Below are positions 8,780 through 16,037 of a DNA stretch of 35,431 nt, one piece after another (position 1 is the first letter of the stretch; each line of letters opens with the position of its first letter). The notes beneath the pieces were generated by a model. That model was not told the origin of the DNA. It saw only the letters and a list, made by a program, of their open reading frames with translations, and made no database searches. The stretch covers positions 1 through 35,431 of the forward strand of contig JAPKHL010000034.1 of NCBI GenBank assembly GCA_026646875.1, in the 5' to 3' direction. The position numbers were made by a program, and so were the translations under genes. This stretch comes from Rhodocyclaceae bacterium. Its GTDB lineage: Bacteria > Pseudomonadota > Gammaproteobacteria > Burkholderiales > Rhodocyclaceae.

Positions 8780-9508
8780 ATGAGCGAAAAAGACAAGCTG
8801 CCGCAGATGGCGGCCCCCGACAAATCCTCGCAAACCTACTCGGCGCGGGAATCCTGGCGGATCTTCGGCATTATGGCAGAGTTCGTCGAGGCGACCGAAC
8901 GGCTGTCCGGCATACGTCCAGCCGTCTCCATCTTCGGCAGCGCCCGCACGCAGGCCGACTCGCCGTACTACGTGCTCGCCGAAACCATCGCCCGCCAGCT
9001 TTCCGACGCCGGCTTCTCGGTGATCTCCGGCGGCGGCCCCGGCATCATGGAAGCCGCCAACAAGGGCGCCTTCTTCGGCAAGTCGCCGTCGATCGGACTG
9101 AACATCCAGCTGCCACACGAACAGCGCACCAACGCCTACCAGGACATTTCGCAGAGCTTCCGGCACTTCTTCGCGCGCAAGTTCATGTTCGTCAAGTTCG
9201 CCAGCGCCTATGTGGTGCTGCCCGGCGGCTTCGGCACGCTCGACGAGCTGCTCGAGGCGATGACGCTGATCCAGACCGGCAAGAGCCGGCGGATTCCGAT
9301 CATCCTCGTACACGAACCGTTCTGGCGCGGCCTGATCGACTGGTTCCGCGACCGCCTGGTCAGCGAGAAGATGATCGATCCGGCCGACCTTGACCTGATC
9401 CAGGTGATCGATCGCCCCGAAGACGTCGTCGAGGCGATCTTCAAGCACTACGAAACGCGCGGCTTCGCCCCGCTGCCCTTCGAGCGCGAGATGCTGCTCA
9501 ATCTGTAA
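8780..9508 (+). CDS. LOG-family protein (Rossmann-fold, putative nucleotide 5'-monophosphate phosphoribohydrolase)
   Basis: The 242-residue protein has the LOG/TIGR00730-type motifs SGGGPGIMEAANKGA (83-97) and PGGFGTLDE (148-156), with the intervening RK pair at 133-134. The characterised members cleave nucleoside or cytokinin 5'-monophosphates to a base and ribose 5-phosphate, and a housekeeping nucleotide-salvage role is likely here. The true start is the ATG at 8780, preceded by GAGG at about 7 nt spacing. The reading frame stays open upstream to 8699 but that part is antisense to polA and not conserved. It is followed by a DUF2782 gene on the same strand. Confidence 0.9.
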   Translation: MSEKDKLPQMAAPDKSSQTYSARESWRIFGIMAEFVEATERLSGIRPAVSIFGSARTQADSPYYVLAETIARQLSDAGFSVISGGGPGIMEAANKGAFFGKSPSIGLNIQLPHEQRTNAYQDISQSFRHFFARKFMFVKFASAYVVLPGGFGTLDELLEAMTLIQTGKSRRIPIILVHEPFWRGLIDWFRDRLVSEKMIDPADLDLIQVIDRPEDVVEAIFKHYETRGFAPLPFEREMLLNL

Positions 9509-9514
9509 TACAAT

Positions 9515-9534
9515 CGGCGGCCACCCCGCCGTTT
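9515..9534 (+). terminator. short hairpin plus TTT after the LOG gene
   Basis: CGGCGG (9515-9520), loop CCACC, CCGCCG (9526-9531) is followed by TTT. The T-run is short, so termination may be partial and read-through into the DUF2782 gene is likely. A TACAAT hexamer (9509-9514) just before it could be a -10 element for the next gene, but no -35 is evident. Confidence 0.35.
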
Positions 9535-9552
9535 CGCCATCCGGAAGCCCCC

Positions 9553-9909
9553 ATGCGCCGCTCCTCCGCCCGTCTTCTCGCCCGTCTCGCACCGTTCGCC
9601 CTGGCGCTGCCGCTGGCGGCCCTTGCCCAGACCGGCGCCGATCTGCAGCCGCTGCCCGCGGTGCCGCCTCCGCCGCCGGACATGGCGCCGTTCGACGCCG
9701 CACTCGAGCCCCAGGTGACGATCAAGAAGCGTGATGGCGACACCGTCGAGGAGTTCCGCATCCAGGGCAGGCTGTACATGATCAAGGTGACACCGCCGCA
9801 TGGCGTTCCCTACTACCTCGTGGACAACCAGGGCGACGGCAACTTCATGCGCATGGAAACGATGGACACCCGCACCCGCGTGCCGATGTGGATCATCAAA
9901 TCGTTCTGA
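9553..9909 (+). CDS. DUF2782 domain exported small protein
   Basis: The 118-residue protein starts with a Sec-type signal peptide (basic MRRSSARLLAR, hydrophobic core, cleavage near ALA-QTG at about 25) and a proline-rich stretch (PLPAVPPPPPDM). A compact DUF2782 domain follows with TIKKRDGDTVEEFRIQGR, YMIKVTPPHG, YYLVDNQGDG and a conserved final MWIIKSF. It is expected in the periplasm and has no known biochemical function. Betaproteobacterial genomes commonly place this family between polA and thrB, as here. thrB follows at 9953, within 45 nt, so the two are probably co-transcribed. Confidence 0.88.
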   Translation: MRRSSARLLARLAPFALALPLAALAQTGADLQPLPAVPPPPPDMAPFDAALEPQVTIKKRDGDTVEEFRIQGRLYMIKVTPPHGVPYYLVDNQGDGNFMRMETMDTRTRVPMWIIKSF

Positions 9910-9952
9910 CCCCACCGTCCTTCCGCGACCCGCCGCACTGCGGCTGAAGCCC

Positions 9953-10930
9953 ATGTCCGTATTCACCCAGGTCAGCGCCGGGCAGGTTTCGGCCTGGCTC
10001 AAGCGCTATTCGCTCGGCACCCTGCAGTCCTTCGCGGGCATCGCCGAGGGTGTCCAGAACACCAACTACTTCCTGGACACCAGCCACGGCCGCTACGTAC
10101 TGACCCTGTTCGAGCAGCTGGCGCGCTACGAGTTGCCGTTCTACATCAACCTGATGGCGCACCTCGCCCGCCACGGCATTCCCTGCCCGGCGCCGGTCGC
10201 CGCGCGCGACAACGACTACATCGGCGAGTTGCAGGGCCGCCCGGCGGTGATCGTCACCCGCCTCGGCGGCCGCTCGATCGAGCGGCCGACGCCCGCCCAG
10301 TGCGCCGCCGTCGGCGGCATGCTGGCCACCCTGCACGTCGCCGCCCAGTCCTTCGGCGGACGCCAGGCACACCTGCGCGGACCGGCCTGGTGCCGGGAAA
10401 CGGCCACGCAGCTGCAGCCCTTTCTCGACGACAGCGACGCCACCCTGCTGCGCGAAGAACTGCGCCACCAGGCGCAGCACCGGCCGGGCGACCTGCCGCG
10501 CGGCGTGATCCATGCCGACCTGTTCCGCGACAACGTGCTGTTCGACGACGACGGACGCGGCGAGCGCGTCAGCGGCCTGCTCGACTTCTATTTCGCCGGC
10601 GTCGACGACCTGCTCTTCGACCTCGCCGTGACCGCCAACGACTGGTGTGCCACGCCGGCCGGCGAACTCGACCCGGAACGCACCAGCGCCCTGCTCGCCG
10701 CCTACCACGCCACGCGTCCGCTCACCGTCGGCGAACACGCGGCCTGGCCCGTGCTGCTGCGCGCCGCCGCCCTGCGCTTCTGGCTGTCGCGCCTGCAGGA
10801 CCGCCATCTGCCGCGCCCCGGCAGCCTGGTGGCCCAGCGCGATCCCGGGGTCTACCGTGACATCCTGCGCGCCCGCATCGCGGCAGCGGGACAGCAGCCC
10901 TGGCTTGCCTCGCCTCCGGCGGCGGGCTAG
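9953..10930 (+). CDS. thrB: homoserine kinase, type II (choline-kinase-like fold)
   Basis: ThrB phosphorylates homoserine on the way to threonine. The 325-residue protein belongs to the aminoglycoside/choline kinase-like type: VSAGQVSAWLKRYSLGTL and GVQNTNYFLDT near the start, the catalytic loop VIHADLFRDNVLFDD with H187/D189/N194, and the metal-binding GLLDFYFAG with D211. The ATG at 9953 gives the standard MSVFTQVS N-terminus. A longer in-frame start at 9800 overlaps the DUF2782 gene and is not credible. It sits downstream of DUF2782 on the same strand. Confidence 0.93.
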   Translation: MSVFTQVSAGQVSAWLKRYSLGTLQSFAGIAEGVQNTNYFLDTSHGRYVLTLFEQLARYELPFYINLMAHLARHGIPCPAPVAARDNDYIGELQGRPAVIVTRLGGRSIERPTPAQCAAVGGMLATLHVAAQSFGGRQAHLRGPAWCRETATQLQPFLDDSDATLLREELRHQAQHRPGDLPRGVIHADLFRDNVLFDDDGRGERVSGLLDFYFAGVDDLLFDLAVTANDWCATPAGELDPERTSALLAAYHATRPLTVGEHAAWPVLLRAAALRFWLSRLQDRHLPRPGSLVAQRDPGVYRDILRARIAAAGQQPWLASPPAAG

Positions 10931-10967
10931 GATTTCCGCACCCCCGGCCCGCATGGAGCCATCCCGC

Positions 10968-11705
10968 ATGGACACCTTCCCGATTCCACCCCCTGCCTTC
11001 AGCGGCCGTTGCCGCGCCGTACCGCCGGGCAACATCTTCGACTGGCTGCGGCAGGGCTGGGCCGTCTTCATGGTCACCCCCGGGGCCTGGATCGCCATGA
11101 CGGTGCTCTTCGCGGTGATATTCTTCGGGCTCTCCATCGTGCCGCTGATCGGGCGCTTCGCCGCCTTCCTCCTTTCCCCGCTGCTGACCGCCGGGCTGCT
11201 GGCGGCGTGCCGGCGCATCGAGCGCGGCGAGACGCCCGAGATCCCCGACCTGTTCACCGGCTTTCGCGTCGCCACCAGCAACCTCGTGATGCTCGGCCTG
11301 GCGCTGGCCGTCGCCATGCTGGCGATTTTCGTGCTGGTCACCCTGCTGGGTGGCGGCAGCCTGGCCGGCGGCCTGATGATGGGCACCCCGAGCGGCTTCG
11401 GCTTCGCCTTCGCCGGCATGCTGCTGGCGCTGCTCCTGTCGCTGGTGCTCACCGTCCCGGTCGCCATGGCCCTCTGCTTCGCGCCGGCGCTCGTGCTGTT
11501 CAACGACATGGCGCCGCTGCCGGCGCTGCGCGCCAGCTTCGATGCCTGCCTGACCAACGCCCTGCCCTTCCTGGTTTTCGGCCTGATCGTGCTGGTGCTC
11601 GGTTTCTTCGCCGCGCTGCCGCTCGGCCTCGGTTTCCTCGTCCTCATGCCGGTTCTCGCCGGCGCCCTCCACGCCGCTTACCGGGACGTCTTTCCCGGCA
11701 GCTGA
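10968..11705 (+). CDS. multi-pass membrane protein, BPSS1780-like family (copy 1)
   Basis: The 245-residue protein has about five to six membrane segments. Its N-terminus reads RAVPPGNIFDWLRQGWAVF, a betaproteobacterial BPSS1780-family hallmark, and CRRIERGETPEIPDLFTGF is the usual cytoplasmic loop. The C-terminal ALHAAYRDVFPGS (C-A-Y-R-D-V-F type) recurs in the next gene. Function is unknown. The start at 10968 has GGAG at 9 nt spacing. An ATG at 10953 is also possible. The next gene is a paralogue starting 8 nt after its stop. Confidence 0.8.
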   Translation: MDTFPIPPPAFSGRCRAVPPGNIFDWLRQGWAVFMVTPGAWIAMTVLFAVIFFGLSIVPLIGRFAAFLLSPLLTAGLLAACRRIERGETPEIPDLFTGFRVATSNLVMLGLALAVAMLAIFVLVTLLGGGSLAGGLMMGTPSGFGFAFAGMLLALLLSLVLTVPVAMALCFAPALVLFNDMAPLPALRASFDACLTNALPFLVFGLIVLVLGFFAALPLGLGFLVLMPVLAGALHAAYRDVFPGS

Positions 11706-11713
11706 ATCCATCG

Positions 11714-12490
11714 ATGCAAGCACACATTCTTCCGTCGGGTCGCGGCTGGCGCTGGCTGGCCGACGGCTACGGCCTCTTCCGCAGGAACCCGCTGATGTTC
11801 GGCCTGCTGATCCTCGGCTACTGGATCCTGATGATGCTGATCAACGGCCTGCCGCTGCTCGGCCCCTTCGTTGCGCCACTGTGCATCCCGGGGTTCGCGG
11901 TGAGCTTCATGAACGGCTGCCGGGACCTCGATGCCGGCCAGCCGCTCACCCCGCAGCACCTGTTCTCGGGCTTCCGCCACCACCCGCGCCGGCTGGTCGC
12001 GCTCGGCGCGGTCTACCTGGCCGCGACGCTGGCGATCCTCGGCATCTCCGCGCTGCTGGACGGAGGCGGCCTGCTGCGCATGATGCTGATCGGCGACCGG
12101 CCGGACGCAGCGCTGCTGTCCAGCGGCGACTTTTCCGCCGCCGTGTTCACCGCCCTGCTCTTGATGGTGCCGCTGGCCATGGCCTACTGGTTCGCCCCGG
12201 TGCTCGCCGGCTGGCACGACCTGCCGGTGGGCAAGGCGCTGTTCTTCAGCTTCTTCGCCTGCCTGCGCAACTGGCGAGCCTTCCTCGTCTTCGGCGCCTC
12301 ACTGACCTTCGTCGGCGCGCTGCTGCCCGGCATCGTGCTCGGTCTGGTCGGCGCGATCTTCCCGCAGGGGGGCGATTTCCTCGCCCGGCTCCTGTCGGTG
12401 CCGCTCCTGCTGATCCTGGCGCCGACCCTGTTCGCCAGCTTCTATGCCTGCTACCGCGACGTCTTCGGCGGCATCCGCGACACCGCCTGA
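11714..12490 (+). CDS. multi-pass membrane protein, BPSS1780-like family (copy 2)
   Basis: The 258-residue protein is a divergent paralogue of its upstream neighbour: GRGWRWLADGYGLFRRNP at the N-terminus, GPFVAPLCIPGF, CRDLDAGQPLTPQHLFSGF in the loop, and a final FASFYACYRDVFGG. About six membrane segments are predicted by eye. Function is unknown. It starts at the ATG 11714 (a longer frame from 11009 is a shadow of copy 1). nadD begins 19 nt after its stop, so it is likely read through into the nadD cluster. Confidence 0.8.
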   Translation: MQAHILPSGRGWRWLADGYGLFRRNPLMFGLLILGYWILMMLINGLPLLGPFVAPLCIPGFAVSFMNGCRDLDAGQPLTPQHLFSGFRHHPRRLVALGAVYLAATLAILGISALLDGGGLLRMMLIGDRPDAALLSSGDFSAAVFTALLLMVPLAMAYWFAPVLAGWHDLPVGKALFFSFFACLRNWRAFLVFGASLTFVGALLPGIVLGLVGAIFPQGGDFLARLLSVPLLLILAPTLFASFYACYRDVFGGIRDTA

Positions 12491-12509
12491 GGCGGACGGC
12501 GCGCCCGGG

Positions 12510-13187
12510 ATGCCGCTCGGCATCTTCGGCGGCACCTTCGACCCCGTGCATCTGGGCCACCTGCGGCTGGCCGAGGAGGCCGCCGACAGCCTGGGACTCG
12601 CCGGGGTGTGCTGGATTCCCGCCGGACAGCCGACGCATCGGGCGCAGGACGCGAAGCTGCCCCGGGTCACCGCCGCGGACCGGCTGGCCATGGTGCGCCT
12701 CGCCACCGCCGGCAACCCCCGCTTCACGGTCGATGCCGGCGAGGTGGAGGCCGCCGTTCCGAGCTACACGGTGCCCACGCTGGAGCGCCTGCGCGCCGGG
12801 CCGGCGGGAACGCGGCCGCGGGTCCTTCTGGTCGGCGCCGACGCCTTCGCCGGCATGCCCGGCTGGCATCGCTGGGAGGAATTGTTCACTCTGGCGCACA
12901 TCGCCGTCGCCCACCGCCCGGGCTTCCCGATCGACGCCGCCAGCCTGCCGCCGGCACTGGCCGCCCACTACCGCGAACGACGCGCCGAATCCCCGGCGCT
13001 GCTCGCCGAATCCCCGGCCGGCCGCATCGTCACCTTCGCCATGACCCAACTCGCCGTTTCCGCCACGCAGATCCGCGCATTGCTGGCCAATGGCCGCAGT
13101 CCCCGCTATTTGCTGCCCGACTCGGTTATCGCTTATATTCGCTCGCGGCATCTCTACACCCCCTCGCCGGAACCCTCCGCTCCATGA
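12510..13187 (+). CDS. nadD: nicotinate-nucleotide adenylyltransferase
   Basis: NadD adenylates nicotinate mononucleotide to deamido-NAD in NAD synthesis. The 225-residue protein begins MPLGIFGGTFDPVHLGH, the GxFxPxHxGH signature of the nucleotidyltransferase fold. The C-terminal VSATQIRALLANGRSPRYLL is the usual ISxTxIR motif. The ATG at 12510 was chosen because a longer frame from 12444 overlaps the upstream membrane gene and adds an unconserved Ala/Ser-rich tail. Its TGA overlaps the rsfS ATG, as in the widespread nadD-rsfS-rlmH cluster. Confidence 0.95.
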   Translation: MPLGIFGGTFDPVHLGHLRLAEEAADSLGLAGVCWIPAGQPTHRAQDAKLPRVTAADRLAMVRLATAGNPRFTVDAGEVEAAVPSYTVPTLERLRAGPAGTRPRVLLVGADAFAGMPGWHRWEELFTLAHIAVAHRPGFPIDAASLPPALAAHYRERRAESPALLAESPAGRIVTFAMTQLAVSATQIRALLANGRSPRYLLPDSVIAYIRSRHLYTPSPEPSAP

Positions 13188-13552
13188 CCCCCGAACTCCT
13201 GCAGAAACTCGCCGTCGACGCGCTCGAAGACATCAAGGGCCGCGACATCGAAATCATCGACACCAGCAAGCTCACCCCGCTCTTCGAGCGGGTGATCATC
13301 GCCTGCGGCGACTCCAACCGTCAGGTCAAGTCGCTCGCCCGCAGCGTTCAGGACAAGGTGCGCGAGGCCGGTGGCGAGGTGCTCTCGGTCGAGGGCGAGG
13401 AAAACGGCGAATGGGTGCTGGTCGACCTCGGCAGCGTCGTCGTGCATGTGATGCAGCCGGCGGTGCGCGCCTACTACAACCTCGAGGAGTTGTGGGGCGG
13501 CCATGCGCCGGCGCGCGCGCGCGCCGCGGGCGGAGCCGCCGGCGGCGCATGA
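13184..13552 (+). CDS. rsfS: ribosome silencing factor RsfS
   Basis: RsfS binds uL14 and blocks 30S-50S joining in starvation. The 122-residue protein has the family core KLAVDALEDIKGRDIEIIDTS, followed by CGDSNRQVKSLARSV and GEWVLVDLGSVVVHVM, then the final YYNLEELW. A short Ala/Arg/Gly tail (APARARAAGGAAGGA) follows, encoded by a GC-dinucleotide-rich stretch. That tail is not conserved. It overlaps nadD and rlmH by 4 nt each (ATGA). Confidence 0.95.
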   Translation: MTPELLQKLAVDALEDIKGRDIEIIDTSKLTPLFERVIIACGDSNRQVKSLARSVQDKVREAGGEVLSVEGEENGEWVLVDLGSVVVHVMQPAVRAYYNLEELWGGHAPARARAAGGAAGGA

Positions 13553-14019
13553 GGCTGGGCATCCTCGCGGTCGGCCACCGCCTGCCGGACTGGGTGGCCG
13601 CTGGCTGTGCCGAATACATCAAGCGCATGCCGCGCGAACTGCCACTGACCGTCACCGAGATCAAGCCCGAGCCGCGCGGCTCGAAATCCCGCGAGCAACT
13701 GCTGGCCGCAGAGAAGGAGCGGCTCGAGGCGGCCCTGCAGGGTTACCGCCGCCTCGTCGTGCTTGATGAGCGCGGCGAGGACCTGACCACCCTGAAGCTT
13801 GCCAAGCGGCTCGAGGACTGGATGCGCGAGGGCGGCGACACGGCCTTCGTGGTCGGCGGCGCCGACGGCATCGACCCGGCGATCCGGCAGCGCGCCGACG
13901 ACTGCATCCGGCTCTCCAGCCTGACCCTGCCCCACGCCATGGCCCGCCTGCTGCTGTGCGAGCAGCTCTACCGGGCCCACAGCGTGGTGCGCAACCACCC
14001 TTACCACCGGGAGGGATGA
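13549..14019 (+). CDS. rlmH: 23S rRNA pseudouridine-1915 N3-methyltransferase
   Basis: RlmH is the SPOUT methyltransferase for pseudouridine 1915 in helix 69 of 23S rRNA. The 156 residues match the family length. The SAM-binding knot contains FVVGGADGIDP and the C-terminal LTLPHAMARLLLCEQLYRAHSVVRNHPYH. The latter run of conserved residues is diagnostic. The ATG overlaps the rsfS stop and the gene end overlaps the maf start, giving a tightly coupled nadD-rsfS-rlmH-maf chain. Confidence 0.97.
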   Translation: MRLGILAVGHRLPDWVAAGCAEYIKRMPRELPLTVTEIKPEPRGSKSREQLLAAEKERLEAALQGYRRLVVLDERGEDLTTLKLAKRLEDWMREGGDTAFVVGGADGIDPAIRQRADDCIRLSSLTLPHAMARLLLCEQLYRAHSVVRNHPYHREG

Positions 14020-14633
14020 TGGCCCTGCCGTCCCGCATCCATCTTGCCTCGCGCAGTCCGCGCCGGCGGGAGCTGCTCGCCCAGATCGGCGTGCACTTCG
14101 ACACCATCGCCTTTCGCGGACCGCCCCGCGAGGATCGCGAGATCGACGAAAGCGCGCACCCCGGGGAGGATCCGGCCGACTACGTGCGCCGTGTCGCGCA
14201 GGCCAAGGCAATGCATGGCTGGCGCATCGTCGGCTGGCGGCGCCTGCTGCCGCAGCCGGTGCTGGCCGCCGACACGACGCTCGAGCTGGCCGGCGAGATC
14301 ATCGGCAAACCGGCCGACGAGGCGGACGCGCTGCGCATCCTGCGCCAGCTCTCCGGTCGAACCCACCGGGTGCTGACCGCCGTCACCGTGTGTCTCGACG
14401 GCCGCGTCGAGGACGCCCTCTCGGTCAGCGAGGTGCGCTTCCGCACGCTCGGGGAGGACGAGATCCGACGCTACGTGATCAGCGGCGAGCCGATGGACAA
14501 GGCCGGCGCCTACGGCATCCAGGGCCGTGCCGGGATGTTCGTCGAGCACCTCGCGGGCAGCTACACCGGCGTCATGGGCCTGCCGCTCTGCGAAACGGCC
14601 ACGCTTCTCCGCCGTTTCGGCCTTACGTTGTAG
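14016..14633 (+). CDS. maf: Maf-type nucleoside triphosphate pyrophosphatase (dTTP/UTP type, YhdE-like)
   Basis: Maf proteins hydrolyse non-canonical or specific NTPs. The N-terminal LASRSPRRRELLAQIGV and the middle AADTTLEL and LSGRTHRVLTAVTV blocks are diagnostic. DKAGAYGIQGRAGMFVE and SYTGVMGLPLCET resemble E. coli YhdE. The 205-residue length fits. Two adjacent ATGs exist (14016 and 14019). GGGAGGG directly precedes them, so the second start has better spacing. The 3' end overlaps the convergent trhP gene by 11 nt. Confidence 0.94.
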   Translation: MMALPSRIHLASRSPRRRELLAQIGVHFDTIAFRGPPREDREIDESAHPGEDPADYVRRVAQAKAMHGWRIVGWRRLLPQPVLAADTTLELAGEIIGKPADEADALRILRQLSGRTHRVLTAVTVCLDGRVEDALSVSEVRFRTLGEDEIRRYVISGEPMDKAGAYGIQGRAGMFVEHLAGSYTGVMGLPLCETATLLRRFGLTL

Positions 14634-15969
14634 CCCCGCCCGGCGGCGAGCCGACGAAGCGTGCCAGCATCGCTCCGCGCAGGTCGCGCGGGAGCGGGAT
14701 CCGGACCCGGTGCCCGTCGCCGGGCGCGACGTCGACGGCCTGCCCGGCCGCGCCCTCGATCCGCTCGAGGACGAATTCGCCGTTGCCGGCCGGATGCACC
14801 CACTCGAGACGGTCGCCGCACGCGAACCGGTTCTTCACTGCCACCTCGCCCAGTCCGCGCGCGGCATCCCAGCCGACCACGTCGCCGACGTAGAGGCTGC
14901 GGCCCGACTCGGAATGGCCGCGCAGGTAGTTCTGCGTCTCGTGCGCATGATGGCGCTGGTAAAACCCGTCGGTATAGCCCCGGTTGGCCAGCCCCTCGAG
15001 CTCGCCGAGCAGGCGCGGATCGAAGGGACGGCCGGCCAGCGCGTCGTCGATCGCGCGACGGTAGCTCTGCGCGGTGCGCGCGGCGTAATAGGGCGACTTG
15101 GTGCGTCCCTCGATCTTCAGCGAATCGACGCCGATGTCGAGCAGGCGCTGCACGTGCTCGATGGCGCGCAGATCCTTCGAGTTCATGATGTAGGTGCCGT
15201 GCTCGTCCTCCTCGATCGGCATCAGCTCGCCGGGACGCTCCCGCTCCTCGAGCAGCCACACCCGGGCGTCGGCCGGTACCGGTGCGGGACCGGCGGCGCA
15301 GGCATGCACGTCGCCGCCGGCATCCTCCACGCCGGCCTTGACCTTGTAGTCCCAGCGGCAGGAGTTGGTGCAGGTGCCCTGGTTGGGATCGCGGTGGTTG
15401 AAATAGCCGGACAGCAGGCAGCGCCCCGAGTAGGCGATGCACAGCGCGCCGTGCACGAAAACCTCGAGCTCGATGTCCGGGCACGCTTCCCGGATTTCCG
15501 CCACCTCGTCGAGCGACAGCTCGCGCGAGAGGATGATGCGCGCGATACCGAGCCGCTGCCAGAAGCGCACGGCGGCGAAATTCACGGTATTGGCCTGCAC
15601 CGAGAGGTGCACCGGCATCTCCGGCCAGGTGCTGCGCACCATGTCGATCAGACCAGGGTCGGCCATGATCAGCGCATCGGGACGCAAGGCCACCACCGGC
15701 GCCATGTCGGCGAGGTAGGTGCGCACCTTGGCGTTGTGCGGCAGCACGTTGCTGACCACGTAGAAGCGTTTCGCCTGCGCGTGCGCCTCGGCGATCGCCG
15801 CGCCGAGCGTCTCCAGGTTGCCGAACTCGTTGTTGCGCACGCGCAGGCTGTAGCGGGGCTGTCCGGCATACACCGCATCGGCGCCGAAGGCGAAGGCGGT
15901 GCGCATCATCGCCAGCGAACCGGCGGGGGCGAGCAGTTCCGGTGCGCAACGGGCATCAGGTCGGGACAT
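14623..15969 (-). CDS. trhP: U32 family tRNA 5-hydroxyuridine modification protein TrhP (YegQ-like)
   Basis: The 448-residue protein carries the peptidase U32 signature EVFVHGALCIAYSGRCLLS (169-187), with cysteines 177 and 184, and a second pair 200/204 in GTCTNSC. These are candidate iron-sulfur ligands. Characterised YegQ/TrhP members hydroxylate U34 of some tRNAs rather than cleave proteins. PELLAPAGSLAMMRTAFAFG at the start and SLKIEGRTKSPYYAA are also typical. The gene is convergent with maf (11-nt overlap at 14623-14633) and divergent from rng, with 68 nt between the two starts. Confidence 0.9.
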   Translation of the reverse strand: MSRPDARCAPELLAPAGSLAMMRTAFAFGADAVYAGQPRYSLRVRNNEFGNLETLGAAIAEAHAQAKRFYVVSNVLPHNAKVRTYLADMAPVVALRPDALIMADPGLIDMVRSTWPEMPVHLSVQANTVNFAAVRFWQRLGIARIILSRELSLDEVAEIREACPDIELEVFVHGALCIAYSGRCLLSGYFNHRDPNQGTCTNSCRWDYKVKAGVEDAGGDVHACAAGPAPVPADARVWLLEERERPGELMPIEEDEHGTYIMNSKDLRAIEHVQRLLDIGVDSLKIEGRTKSPYYAARTAQSYRRAIDDALAGRPFDPRLLGELEGLANRGYTDGFYQRHHAHETQNYLRGHSESGRSLYVGDVVGWDAARGLGEVAVKNRFACGDRLEWVHPAGNGEFVLERIEGAAGQAVDVAPGDGHRVRIPLPRDLRGAMLARFVGSPPGGATT

Positions 15970-15980
15970 GGCGGGCGGGG

Positions 15981-16008
15981 GACACGGGGTAAAATGCGGG
16001 GAACCGCA
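15981..16008 (+). promoter_or_regulatory. possible rng promoter between trhP and rng
   Basis: The 68-nt divergent gap holds TAAAAT (15990-15995), a -10-like hexamer in a GC-rich context, followed by a small TGCGG/CCGCA inverted repeat (15995-15999 and 16004-16008). There is no clear -35. No Shine-Dalgarno is seen ahead of the rng ATG. Tentative. Confidence 0.25.
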
Positions 16009-16037
16009 ATTCTACGCGCAAGCCGCCGCCCCTCCCC

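Noticed and set aside
13505-13530. GC dinucleotide run at the end of rsfS
   Set aside because: It codes for a non-conserved Ala/Arg tail in frame. Short and in a very GC-rich context, so no claim of phase variation or Z-DNA function.
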